Assembly: GCA_963649365.1 (NCBI GenBank)
Contig: CAVJHQ010000013.1
Coordinates: 1-36,528 of the forward strand
From: Paratractidigestivibacter sp963649365
GTDB lineage: Bacteria > Actinomycetota > Coriobacteriia > Coriobacteriales > Atopobiaceae
Length of the DNA stretch: 36,528 nucleotides
Reading direction: 5' to 3'
Position numbers and translations under genes: made by a program. A model generated the notes under the pieces. That model did not search any database, was not told the origin of the DNA, and was given only the letters and a program-made list of their open reading frames with translations. Positions 1-8,539 of the stretch are shown here, piece by piece (the stretch's first letter is position 1; each line of letters begins with the position of its first letter).

Positions 1-1168
1 CGCGCGCCACGGGGCTGCCGACCACGTTCGTGATGCCGAAGACCTTGGCGCCCTTGATGCGGGCGTCGCGGATGGCCGCCAGCGTGTCGGCCGTCTCGCC
101 GGACTGCGACACGGCGACCACGAGCGTGGAGGGGGTGATGATCGGGTCGCGGTAGCGGAACTCGCTCGCGGCCTCGACCTCGCACGGGATGCGCGCCCAG
201 CCCTCGATGACGTTCTTTGCCACGAGGCCCGCGTGGTAAGAAGTGCCGCAGGCGATGACGTAGACGCGGTCGATGTCGTTGAGCTCCTGCAGAGAAAGGC
301 CCAGCTCGTCGATGTCGAGCTCGCCGTTGGCCCCCATGCGGCCGACGAGCGTGTCGCGCACGACGCGCGGCTGCTCGTGGATCTCCTTGAGCATGAAGTC
401 GGGGTAGCCGCCCTTCTCGGCCATGTCGAGGTCCCAGTCGACGTGGGTGACCTTGGGCTCGACCGCGCGTCCCTCGGCGTCGGTGTACTCGACGCCGCCG
501 GGCGTGAGCTTGGCGAACTGGTCGTCCTCGAGCACGACGACGTCGCGGGTCGCGTCGATGAGGGCGATGACGTCGGAGGCCACGTAGGCGCCCTTCTCCC
601 CCATGCCGATGATGATCGGCGAGTCTTTGCGGGCGACGGCTATGGTGCCGGGCTCGTCGACGCACACGGCGGCGAGGCCGTAGGCGCCCATCACCTGCGA
701 GACGGCGGCGCGGACGGCGGCCATGAGGTCGTGCTCGGAGGCGTAGGCCTCCTCGACGAGGTGCGCGAGGACCTCGGTGTCGGTGTCGCTTCGGAACTCG
801 TGGCCGCGGCCCTCGAGCTCCTCGCGCAGCTCGGCGAAGTTCTCGACGATGCCGTTGTGGACCACGGCGATGCGCCCGTCGCAGCTCGTGTGCGGGTGCG
901 CGTTGGCCGTGGAGGGACGCCCGTGGGTTGCCCAGCGGGTATGCCCGATGCCGCAGGTGGCCCGGCCCGCGTAGCCCTCGAGCTCGGAGGCGAGGCCGGA
1001 GACCTTCCCGACGCGGCGGATCACGTCGAGGCGCGCCGCGCCGTCGGCGCCCGCGGCCTCGAGGGCAACGCCCGCCGAGTCGTACCCTCGGTACTCCATG
1101 CGCCTGAGCCCCTCGACGAGGATGTCCTTGGCCTGGTCCCTACCGGTGAAACCCACGATGCCGCACAT
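1..1168 (-). CDS. glmS: Glutamine--fructose-6-phosphate aminotransferase, N-terminal 389 residues (3' end outside window)
   Basis: GlmS makes glucosamine-6-phosphate from fructose-6-phosphate and glutamine, the first step toward UDP-GlcNAc for peptidoglycan. The reading frame begins MCGIVGF, giving the N-terminal nucleophile Cys2 of class II glutamine amidotransferases. It continues with YRGYDSAG, HTRWATHG and HNGIVEN of the glutaminase domain (about residues 1-230). The linker ACGTSYHAG and the first SIS (sugar isomerase) domain with SQSGETADT follow. The gene runs off the left edge inside SIS domain 1, so about one third of the usual ~610 residues is missing. The start is fixed by the required Cys2. 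It is divergent from fbp, whose product makes the GlmS substrate. Identification is very secure. Confidence 0.97.
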   Translation of the reverse strand, partial: MCGIVGFTGRDQAKDILVEGLRRMEYRGYDSAGVALEAAGADGAARLDVIRRVGKVSGLASELEGYAGRATCGIGHTRWATHGRPSTANAHPHTSCDGRIAVVHNGIVENFAELREELEGRGHEFRSDTDTEVLAHLVEEAYASEHDLMAAVRAAVSQVMGAYGLAAVCVDEPGTIAVARKDSPIIIGMGEKGAYVASDVIALIDATRDVVVLEDDQFAKLTPGGVEYTDAEGRAVEPKVTHVDWDLDMAEKGGYPDFMLKEIHEQPRVVRDTLVGRMGANGELDIDELGLSLQELNDIDRVYVIACGTSYHAGLVAKNVIEGWARIPCEVEAASEFRYRDPIITPSTLVVAVSQSGETADTLAAIRDARIKGAKVFGITNVVGSPVAR

Positions 1169-1219
1169 ACGCGGCCCCCTTTCATGTAAAGAGGCCCGGT
1201 GCCTCATCGGCTGGGCCCC

Positions 1220-1289
1220 ACTGGTATTAGCTTTTCAATACCTGTTTAGTCTACCTATGATTAACTGGTACCGCAAATCGATAACCAGT
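1220..1289. promoter_or_regulatory. Divergent glmS/fbp control region with repeated ACTGGT half-sites
   Basis: This AT-rich patch lies in the 290-base gap between two divergent genes. A minus-strand promoter candidate is TTGCGG (1276-1271), a 17-base spacer and TAGACT (1253-1248), pointing to glmS. A plus-strand -10 candidate TATGAT (1256-1261) points to fbp, with only a weak -35. ACTGGT occurs at 1220-1225 and 1264-1269 and inverted (ACCAGT) at 1284-1289. GGTATT and AATACC form a further inverted repeat at 1223-1228/1237-1242. These could be operator half-sites. The rest of the gap to 1458 shows nothing I recognise apart from the fbp ribosome binding site AGAAAGGA at 1448-1453. Promoter calls are by eye. 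Confidence 0.4.
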
Positions 1290-1458
1290 GACGCTGGCAA
1301 CGATCACAGGACGGCCACAAAGCGCGCATTCCCCGGGGCAGACGCGCCCGTTAACGCCCCCTTTACCGATTCGTCGCGCTCCCCTGCCGGAGTCAGTCCA
1401 CAATTACTTTTTCAGCACAGCGCGGCCGCGGCCCCGACCGCGGCGCAGAAAGGACCCC

Positions 1459-3369
1459 ATGGACACACTCGAGCCGGCGCGCACGGCACAAACCAAGTAC
1501 CTCGAGCTTCTTGCCGAGAAGTTCCCCACCACCCAGTCCGCCTACACCGAGATCATCAACCTCGAGGCCATCCTCAACCTTCCCAAGGGCACCGAGCACT
1601 TCGTCTCGGACGTCCACGGGGAGTACCAGGCCTTCGAGCACATCCTCAACAACTGCTCTGGGGTCATCCGCGAGCGCGTGAGCTCGACCTTCGAGTTCCA
1701 GCTCACCAAGGACGAGCAGGCCGACCTCTGCACGCTCATCTACTACCCGACGCTCAAGCTTCGCCGGCTCGAGGAGGAGGGCCGCCTCACGGAGGAGTGG
1801 TACGCCATAACGCTCATGCGCCTCGTGCGCCTCGCGCGCCACCTCTCGGGCACCTACACGCGCTCGAAGGTGAGGAAGGCGATGCCGGTCGAGTTCGCCT
1901 ACATCATCGACGAGCTTCTCCACACCTCCTCGGACGAGCGGGAGACGCGGCTGGCCTACCACCAGCGCATCATCAGCTCCATCATCGACACCGGCAGCGC
2001 CGACGACTTCATCTGCTCGCTCGCCGCGCTCATCAAGCGGCTGGCGGTCGACCACCTGCACCTCGTGGGCGACATCTTCGACCGCGGCCCCAGGGCCGAC
2101 CGCATCCTCGACCGCCTCATGGCCTACCACTCCATCGACATACAATGGGGCAACCACGACATCGTATGGATGGGCGCGGCGTCGGGCTCGGCGGCGTGCC
2201 TGGCCGCCGTCATCCGCAACAACGTGCACTACGACAGCCTGAAGATCCTCGAGAGCGCCTACGGCGTCTCGCTGCGCGAGCTCACCGTCTTCGCCGAGCA
2301 GACCTATCGCCAGGACGACGGCATGGACCCCGTCGAGAAGGCCATCTCGGTCATCCTCTTCAAGCTCGAGGGCCAGACCATCCGCCGCCACCCCAACTGG
2401 CAGATGGACGACCGCCTGCTGCTCGAGCACGTCGACGCCCGGGCGGGCACCGTGGAGATCGCGGGCCAGGTCCACCAGATGCGCACCCGCGACTTCCCCA
2501 CCCTCGACGCGGCCAACCCCTACGAGCTCTCGGTCGACGAGGCGCGCGTCATGGACAACCTCATGAGCGCCGTGCGCCACTCCGAGAAGCTGCGCGCCCA
2601 CGTCGGCTTCCTCTACGAGCACGGCAGCGCCTACCTCGTGCACAACGGCAACGTCCTCTTCCACGCCTGCGTCCCCATGAACGAGGACGGCACCTTCTGC
2701 CCCGTCAACCACCAGGGGCAGATGCTCACCGGCAAGGCCTACTACGACTACGCCGACCAGCTCGCCCGGCGCGCCTGGCACGAGCACGACCAGGTCTCGC
2801 TCGACTGGATGTGGTACCTGTGGTGCGGGCGCCTCTCGCCGCTCTCGGGCCGCGTCATGAAGACGTTCGAGCGCACCTACCTGGCCGACAAGTCGACCTG
2901 GGACGAGCCGCGCGACCCCTACTACGAGCACACCGAGGACCCCGGCTGCTGCCGCATGGTCCTCGAGGAGTTCGGCTGCGGCGCCGACGGCGTCATCATC
3001 AACGGCCACACCCCGGTCCACGCCGCCGCGGGCGAGAACCCCGTCAAGGCCGGCGGCATGCTCGTGGTCATCGACGGCGGCTTCTGCCAGGCCTACCACC
3101 ACACGACGGGCATCGCGGGCTACACGCTCATCGCGGACCCGGACGGCATGCGCATCAAGGCGCACCGCCCCTTCGCGAGCATCGGCGACGTCCTCGACCT
3201 GAACGCCGACATCATGAGCGACGACGACCGCTTCCGCCGCTGGGGCCGCCCGCTCACCGTGGGCGACACCGACGCCGGCGGCCAGATCAAGGAGCAGATC
3301 GCAGACCTCCGCGAGCTTCTCGCCGCCTATAGATCCGGTGTGCTTCCGGAGAAGGCACGCGCTAAATGA
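1459..3369 (+). CDS. fbp: Fructose-1,6-bisphosphatase, class III (Firmicutes type)
   Basis: It hydrolyses fructose-1,6-bisphosphate to fructose-6-phosphate in gluconeogenesis. The 636-residue protein is close to the usual ~640-670 of class III FBPases. It shows the metallophosphoesterase core: DVHGEY (51-56), GDIFDRG with Asp205, GNHD with Asn232/His233, and NGHTPV (515-520). The ATG at 1459 is chosen because AGAAAGGA lies just upstream and MDTLEPART fits the family N terminus. The frame stays open upstream to 1288 but that extension has no family resemblance. Class III enzymes are typical of Firmicutes and are also found in Coriobacteriia. The gene is divergent from glmS and is followed 60 bases later by ftsH on the same strand. 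Confidence 0.95.
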   Translation: MDTLEPARTAQTKYLELLAEKFPTTQSAYTEIINLEAILNLPKGTEHFVSDVHGEYQAFEHILNNCSGVIRERVSSTFEFQLTKDEQADLCTLIYYPTLKLRRLEEEGRLTEEWYAITLMRLVRLARHLSGTYTRSKVRKAMPVEFAYIIDELLHTSSDERETRLAYHQRIISSIIDTGSADDFICSLAALIKRLAVDHLHLVGDIFDRGPRADRILDRLMAYHSIDIQWGNHDIVWMGAASGSAACLAAVIRNNVHYDSLKILESAYGVSLRELTVFAEQTYRQDDGMDPVEKAISVILFKLEGQTIRRHPNWQMDDRLLLEHVDARAGTVEIAGQVHQMRTRDFPTLDAANPYELSVDEARVMDNLMSAVRHSEKLRAHVGFLYEHGSAYLVHNGNVLFHACVPMNEDGTFCPVNHQGQMLTGKAYYDYADQLARRAWHEHDQVSLDWMWYLWCGRLSPLSGRVMKTFERTYLADKSTWDEPRDPYYEHTEDPGCCRMVLEEFGCGADGVIINGHTPVHAAAGENPVKAGGMLVVIDGGFCQAYHHTTGIAGYTLIADPDGMRIKAHRPFASIGDVLDLNADIMSDDDRFRRWGRPLTVGDTDAGGQIKEQIADLRELLAAYRSGVLPEKARAK

Positions 3370-3429
3370 GCGGCAAACGGGTAAGAGAAAGACCATCTGT
3401 CATCCGGACGCAATGAAAGGCCCCATCTC

Positions 3430-5340
3430 ATGAACATGGACGAGAACAAGCGACGACGCTCGATGCTTCTGTATATCCTCATCGCCGTCGTCGTGTACCT
3501 CGCGGTGAGCCAGACGATGTACCCCGCGCTCACCAACTCCCAGACGCAGGAGGTCTCCTACACCGACTTCCTCCAGATGGTCGACGACAACAAGGTCACC
3601 CAGGTGCAGAAGACCCAGGGCGACTCGACCGTCTACTTCACCACCGGCACGGGCGACGCCCAGCAGAAGTACTCGACCGTCATCTTCGGCTCGGGCGACG
3701 GCCTGGCCGACAAGCTCTACGAGCACAACGTGACCATGGTGAGCCAGATAGCCGACAACTCGAGCGACGTCTGGTTCTACCTGCTGCTCTCCTACGGCCT
3801 GCCCATCGTCATCTTCATGCTCGTCGGCTGGTGGCTCAACCGCCGCATGAAGAAGGCCATGGGCGACGACGGCCCGTCGATGAACTTCGGCGGGGGCGGC
3901 TTCGGCATGGGCATGGGCGGAGGCCTGGGCAAGTCCAACGTCAAGGAGGTCAAGGGCGAGGAGACCGGCGTCACCTTCCGCGACGTGGCCGGCCAGGACG
4001 AGGCCAAGGAGTCGCTGGAGGAGATCGTCTCCTTCCTTAAGAAGCCCGAGAAGTACAACGAGATCGGCGCGCGCTGCCCGCGCGGCGCGCTTCTCGTCGG
4101 CCCCCCGGGCACGGGCAAGACGCTGCTGGCCAAGGCGGTCGCCGGCGAGGCGGGCGTGCCCTTCTTCCAGATCGCCGGCTCCGAGTTCGTCGAGATGTTC
4201 GTCGGCCGCGGCGCCGCCAAGGTCCGCGACCTCTTCAAGCAGGCCAAGGAGAAGGCCCCCTGCATCGTCTTCATCGACGAGATCGACGCCGTGGGCAAGA
4301 AGCGCGACGGCTCCCTCAACTCCAACGACGAGCGTGAGCAGACCCTGAACCAGCTGCTCTCCGAGATGGACGGCTTCGACAACCAGAAGGGCATCGTCGT
4401 CCTCGCCGCCACGAACCGCCCCGAGTCCCTCGACCAGGCGCTTCTTCGCCCCGGCCGCTTCGACCGCCGCATCCCGGTCGAGCTCCCCGACCTCGCCGGC
4501 CGCGAGGCCATCCTGCAGATCCACGCGAACGACGTGAAGATGGAGTCCGGCGTCGACCTGGGCGTCATCGCCCGCTCCACCCCCGGCGCCTCCGGCGCGG
4601 ACCTCGCCAACATCATCAACGAGGCGGCGCTGCGCGCGGTGCGCTTCGGGCGCAAGCGCGTGACCCAGGACGACCTCAACGAGTCCGTCGACGTGGTCAT
4701 CGCCGGCGAGAAGAAGAAGTCGACGGTCCTCTCCGAGCACGAGAAGGAGGTCGTCTCGTACCACGAGACCGGCCACGCGATCGTCGCCGCCACGCAGAAG
4801 GGCTCGGCGCCCGTCTCGAAGATCACCATCGTCCCGCGCACCTCGGGCGCGCTCGGCTTCACCATGCAGGTCGAGGAGGACGAGCACTTCCTCACCACCC
4901 GCGAGGAGGCCAAGAACAAGATCGCGGTGCTCTGCGGCGGGCGCGCGGCCGAGGAGCTCATCTTCGGCCAGATGACCACCGGCGCCTCGAACGACATCGA
5001 GAAGGCCACGGGCATCGCCCGCGCCATGGTCACCCAGTACGGCATGTCCGACAAGTTCGGCATGGTCGCCTTGGGCCAGCAGCGCAACCGCTACCTGGGC
5101 GGCGGCTCGGAGCTCACCTGCTCGGAGGGCACGGCCCAGGAGATCGACGCGGAGGTGCAGGCGCTCGTCGAGGAGGGCCACCAGGCCGCGCTCAAGACCC
5201 TGCAGGCCAACCGCTTCAAGCTGCACGAGATCGCGCACTACCTGCAGAAGAAGGAGACCATCACCGGCGAGGAGTTCATGAACATCCTCACCCGCGACGA
5301 CGGGTTCGCGCCGGCCATGCCCGCGGCGAGCCAGGAGTAG
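3430..5340 (+). CDS. ftsH: ATP-dependent zinc metalloprotease FtsH
   Basis: FtsH is a membrane-anchored AAA+ protease that degrades misassembled membrane proteins and short-lived regulators. The 636 residues show an N-terminal transmembrane helix (about 12-30), a ~90-residue extracytoplasmic domain and a second helix (about 118-138). A Gly/Met-rich linker follows, then the AAA+ module with Walker A GPPGTGKT (224-231), pore motif FVEMFVG, Walker B IVFIDEIDA and the SRH element LLRPGRFDRR. The M41 protease domain carries HETGH (445-449) as the zinc site, where HEAGH is commoner. The length is normal for the family. It may be co-transcribed with fbp or have its own promoter in the 60-base gap. 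A strong terminator follows. Confidence 0.97.
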   Translation: MNMDENKRRRSMLLYILIAVVVYLAVSQTMYPALTNSQTQEVSYTDFLQMVDDNKVTQVQKTQGDSTVYFTTGTGDAQQKYSTVIFGSGDGLADKLYEHNVTMVSQIADNSSDVWFYLLLSYGLPIVIFMLVGWWLNRRMKKAMGDDGPSMNFGGGGFGMGMGGGLGKSNVKEVKGEETGVTFRDVAGQDEAKESLEEIVSFLKKPEKYNEIGARCPRGALLVGPPGTGKTLLAKAVAGEAGVPFFQIAGSEFVEMFVGRGAAKVRDLFKQAKEKAPCIVFIDEIDAVGKKRDGSLNSNDEREQTLNQLLSEMDGFDNQKGIVVLAATNRPESLDQALLRPGRFDRRIPVELPDLAGREAILQIHANDVKMESGVDLGVIARSTPGASGADLANIINEAALRAVRFGRKRVTQDDLNESVDVVIAGEKKKSTVLSEHEKEVVSYHETGHAIVAATQKGSAPVSKITIVPRTSGALGFTMQVEEDEHFLTTREEAKNKIAVLCGGRAAEELIFGQMTTGASNDIEKATGIARAMVTQYGMSDKFGMVALGQQRNRYLGGGSELTCSEGTAQEIDAEVQALVEEGHQAALKTLQANRFKLHEIAHYLQKKETITGEEFMNILTRDDGFAPAMPAASQE

Positions 5341-5372
5341 GCGCGCGGCCGCCAGGCAGACGGCAAACCGGA

Positions 5373-5408
5373 GAAGAAGGGCCCCAAACGGGGCCCTTCT
5401 TCTTGTTT
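5373..5408 (+). terminator. Intrinsic terminator after ftsH
   Basis: A perfect 13-bp stem (5373-5385 with 5390-5402), loop AAAC, is followed by TTGTTT. It sits 33 bases after the ftsH stop and closes the fbp-ftsH side. Confidence 0.85.
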
Positions 5409-5489
5409 GAGCGGTGCCGCGCGCCGAGACGCGCGTCGGCGTTTAGCAAGGCGGCGCCGCGTAAACTCGGCTCCCGCGACGTCAAGTAA

Positions 5490-5523
5490 GGCAGCTCTTC
5501 AGGGCCCTACCTGAAGAGCTGCC
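5490..5523 (-). terminator. 14-bp perfect hairpin with the methyltransferase stop codon in its loop
   Basis: Arms 5490-5503 and 5510-5523 are exact inverse complements. The six-base loop (5504-5509) contains the TAG stop (5509-5507) of the minus-strand methyltransferase gene. One arm therefore encodes the last residues (QLFR region). On the minus strand the stem is followed by TTACTTGACG, a poor T-tract. It could be a terminator for that gene or an mRNA 3'-end stabiliser. Confidence 0.6.
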
Positions 5524-6346
5524 AGAACGCCACCGCGGAAGAGGCAGCCACGTTCAGGGAGTCGACGCCGTTCGACATCGGGATGACGACGCAGCGGTCG
5601 CTCGCCGCGAGGGCCTCCGCCGTGAGGCCATACCCCTCGCAGCCGAAGACGAGCGCGCGCTTCTTGCCCGGGACGATGGAGGGGTCGTCGATGGCCACCG
5701 CGTCGTCGACGAGCGCCATGGAGAGGACCTCGAAGCCGCGCGAGCGCAGCCCGTCGAAGACGCGCCGCGGCCAGGCCTCCGGCTCGACGCGCGCCCACGG
5801 CACCTGGAAGACCGTGCCCATGGAGACCCTGGCCGCCCGGCGGCAGAAGGGGTCGGCGCACCGCGGCGAGAGCAGCACGGCGTCCGCCCCGAGGGCGGCC
5901 GCGCTGCGGAACACGGCGCCCACGTTCGACACGTCCACCAGGTCCTCGAGGACGGCGACGTGCCGGGCGTCCCCCAAAAGCTCGTCCGTCGTCCGCGGCC
6001 TCGGGCGCCGCATCGCGCAGAGGAAACCGCGCGTGACCTTATATCCGGTCAGGCGCTCGGCGGCCTCGTGCGACAGCACGAAGACGTCGGGCTCGCGCTC
6101 CCCCGCCGCGGCAGCCACCTCGGCCGCCCGCTCGAAAACCGCGCCGCATGAGCCCAAGTGGCACTCGTCGACCAGGAAGGAAACGGGCACGACCCCCTGC
6201 GCGAGGGCGACCTCGACCACGGTGCGGGACTCCGCCATGACGAGCGACCTCTCGGGCTCGAGCACGTTCCGAAGCTGACGGTCGGTCAGGCGGGCGAACA
6301 CGTCCAAGCGGGCGTCGCCGAGGTCTTCGAGCCTTTCTGCCGGCAT
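5507..6346 (-). CDS. TrmH/SpoU-family RNA 2'-O-ribose methyltransferase
   Basis: This SPOUT-class enzyme is predicted to methylate a ribose 2'-OH in rRNA or tRNA using SAM. The 279 residues consist of an N-terminal substrate-binding region (about 1-115) and the knotted SpoU domain. Motif 1 is NVGAVFRSAA (141-150, with Asn141 and Arg147), motif 2 GCEGYG (235-240), and motif 3 runs from IPMSNGVDSLNVAAS at 255-269. The start at 6346 is preferred because GGAGGA precedes it at good spacing. An in-frame ATG at 6382 lacks such a site. The gene converges on ftsH and its stop lies inside a perfect hairpin. The target nucleotide cannot be told from sequence. Family assignment is secure. Confidence 0.9.
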   Translation of the reverse strand: MPAERLEDLGDARLDVFARLTDRQLRNVLEPERSLVMAESRTVVEVALAQGVVPVSFLVDECHLGSCGAVFERAAEVAAAAGEREPDVFVLSHEAAERLTGYKVTRGFLCAMRRPRPRTTDELLGDARHVAVLEDLVDVSNVGAVFRSAAALGADAVLLSPRCADPFCRRAARVSMGTVFQVPWARVEPEAWPRRVFDGLRSRGFEVLSMALVDDAVAIDDPSIVPGKKRALVFGCEGYGLTAEALAASDRCVVIPMSNGVDSLNVAASSAVAFWQLFR

Positions 6347-6476
6347 GGAGCTTCCTCCATTTCTTGTTTCCAATCCACGCATGGACGCTGATTTTACGCC
6401 GGGTGCGATACCATAGTCGGGCTGGAGCCGAGAGGCCCGGCCAAACGCACATCAATCGAAGCAGCGAGGTCGAACC

Positions 6477-8120
6477 ATGAGCCTTGAGAATATGAGCCGA
6501 CAGGAAACGAACGGGAATATGCCCCCCAGGCACGGGAACCTGGCCGGGCGCCTTGCGTCCTTCGACGAGGAGCCGCAGGCGCAGGACCCCATCGAGGCCA
6601 TCGGCCAGACCGAGGCCTACGCCGCGGCCGACGACGTCCTTCCGGTCGCCCCCGCCGTCCCCGAGGTGCTCCGCGGCCCGCAGGAAAACCTCGACGGCGG
6701 CAAGCCGGCGCCGGGAAAGAAGCGCGCGTGGATCGTCCCCGTCGTCGCCCTCGGCGTCGTGGCGGCCGCGTACCTCGGCGGCGTATACGCCTTCTCCACG
6801 CACTACCTGCCCAACACGACGGTCGCGGGCGTCGACGTCTCGCTGAAGACGCGTTCGTACCTGGCCGAGTCCATCAACTCGGAGACTTCCTCGTATACGC
6901 TGCAGGTGACCGGCGACGGCGTCGAGCTCACGCTCGCGGGCGCGGACGTCGGCCTCGGCTACAACGGCGACGCCTGCGCCGACGAGGCCTTCTCGCAGAC
7001 GAACCCCTGGCAGTGGCCCCTGGAGATAGCGAAGACCCGCGAGATCGAGGTCCAGAAGACCGTCTCGTACGACAGGGAGAAGGTCGCCGAGGCGCTTGCG
7101 CCCTTCGTGGAGCAGAGCCGTCAGAAGGCCGAGGAGGCCGCGAACAGCTCGACCATCACCTACGACGCGACCAAGGACTCGTTCGTCCTCAACGGCGGCG
7201 GCGACACCCGCTACCTCGACGCCGACAAGGCGGCCGAGAAGGTCTGCGCCGCCCTCGACGCGCTCGACGGGCAGCTCACCCTCGACGAGGGCTGCCTGAC
7301 CTCGGGCGAGGACTTCAGCCAGGCGCTCGCCGAGGCCAACGCCTATCTCTCCGCCGCCCCCACCCTCACGCTCGCCGGCTCCACCGTCACCGAGATCGGG
7401 GCCGACCAGATCGCGTCGTGGCTCAAGTTCGGCGACCAGCTCTCCATCGAGCTCGACGAGGCGGCCATCACGACCTGGTGCCAGGGCGACCTGTCCAAGC
7501 AGTGCGACACGGTCGGAACCACGCGGACCTACACGCGCGCCGACGGAAAGACGGTGGAGGTCTCCGGGGGCACCTACGGCTGGAACATCAACGGCGCCGA
7601 GACGGCCACCCAGATCGCCGATGCGCTCAGGAGCGGTCAGAAGACCTCCATAGAGATCCCCGTCAAGTCCGCCGGCGCGAGCTACGCCGCGGCCTCGGGC
7701 GGCAAGGACTGGGGCAACCGCTACATCGACGTCGACCTCACCGAGCAGCACGCGCGCATGTACGACGCGTCCGGCAACCTCATTTGGGAGACGGACATCG
7801 TCACCGGCGACACGACGCAGGGCCACGACACGCCCACCGGCGTCTACGCCATGGATTCCTACCGCGCCTCGGGCGACGTCGAGCTCCGGGGCGCCATCGA
7901 CGCGACGACGGGCGAGCCCGAGTACATCAGCCACGTCGACTACTGGATGCCCTTCATCGGCAACTCCTACGCCCTCCACGACGCCGACTGGCGCTCCAAG
8001 TTCGGCGGCACCATCTACCAGGGCAACGGCAGCCATGGCTGCGTGAACCTGCCCGTCGACAAGGCGGCCGAGCTCTGGAACCTGACTGCGGTCGGCGACG
8101 TCGTGGTCGTCCACAACTAG
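6477..8120 (+). CDS. Membrane-anchored L,D-transpeptidase (YkuD domain)
   Basis: It is predicted to make 3-3 peptidoglycan cross-links or attach proteins to peptidoglycan outside the membrane. The 547 residues have an unusually long acidic cytoplasmic N terminus (1-84) and one transmembrane helix (about 85-107). The extracytoplasmic region of ~300 residues resembles tandem PG_binding_4-type modules. The C-terminal YkuD domain (about 415-547) has catalytic SHGCVNL with Cys522 and an upstream His in ALHDADW. An alternative start at MSRQE (residue 6) cannot be excluded; GAGGT 7 bases upstream supports the ATG at 6477. The next gene downstream is a surface adhesin, so this stretch is envelope-related. 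Class A PBPs or sortases are not present in the window. Confidence 0.92.
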   Translation: MSLENMSRQETNGNMPPRHGNLAGRLASFDEEPQAQDPIEAIGQTEAYAAADDVLPVAPAVPEVLRGPQENLDGGKPAPGKKRAWIVPVVALGVVAAAYLGGVYAFSTHYLPNTTVAGVDVSLKTRSYLAESINSETSSYTLQVTGDGVELTLAGADVGLGYNGDACADEAFSQTNPWQWPLEIAKTREIEVQKTVSYDREKVAEALAPFVEQSRQKAEEAANSSTITYDATKDSFVLNGGGDTRYLDADKAAEKVCAALDALDGQLTLDEGCLTSGEDFSQALAEANAYLSAAPTLTLAGSTVTEIGADQIASWLKFGDQLSIELDEAAITTWCQGDLSKQCDTVGTTRTYTRADGKTVEVSGGTYGWNINGAETATQIADALRSGQKTSIEIPVKSAGASYAAASGGKDWGNRYIDVDLTEQHARMYDASGNLIWETDIVTGDTTQGHDTPTGVYAMDSYRASGDVELRGAIDATTGEPEYISHVDYWMPFIGNSYALHDADWRSKFGGTIYQGNGSHGCVNLPVDKAAELWNLTAVGDVVVVHN

Positions 8121-8163
8121 CGCCCTCGCCGGGCACCGCCCCTGCGGCCACAGAGCAACGTTG

Positions 8164-8195
8164 GGCCCCGTCGGCTTCGCCGGCGGGGCCTTCTC
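8164..8195 (+). terminator. Probable terminator after the L,D-transpeptidase gene
   Basis: A 12-bp GC-rich stem (8164-8175 with 8179-8190, one G-T pair) with loop TTC is followed by TTCTC. The T-tract is short, so efficiency is uncertain. Confidence 0.6.
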
Positions 8196-8539
8196 ATGCC
8201 GCGGCCGGGTCGGAATCGCCGGCGGCGTCGGCGAGAAGCCCCGCGCCGGTCGGCAAGGGCCCGTTTATGGAGGGAGCGTGCGCAGCGAGGGGCGGACGGG
8301 GCAGAAATCCGCCCGAGCGGCCCTTCGGCCGGCGAAAACCCGTCCGGCCCCGTCATAAGACGACGGGTTCATCCCCCGCTTGACCTCTTGCTTCTTGCCC
8401 CCTCGTCGGCAAAGCGTCGGCGTTCCGTCGGTCGGCCGGGGCCGATTCCCCGATTCGGCCAAGGGACCGGCGGCGGCTTCGTTAGATTGGATGCCCCGCG
8501 CCCCTCGTGGGCGCCTGCGCATCCGACGAAGGGAGCCCC
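8196..8539 (+). other. Gene-free stretch upstream of the adhesin gene
   Basis: There is no credible coding region on either strand: the open frames here are low-complexity Arg/Pro/Ala translations of GC-rich DNA. TTAGAT at about 8483-8488 could be a -10 for the adhesin gene but no matching -35 was convincing. The adhesin ribosome binding site AAGGGAG is at 8529-8535. This would be the natural place for the adhesin's control sequences or a phase-variable element, but no homopolymer tract or invertible repeat was seen. Confidence 0.4.

Noticed and set aside
1169..1240. A glmS ribozyme in the glmS leader
   Set aside because: Only a simple GC hairpin is visible; the conserved core bases of the ribozyme were not recognised.
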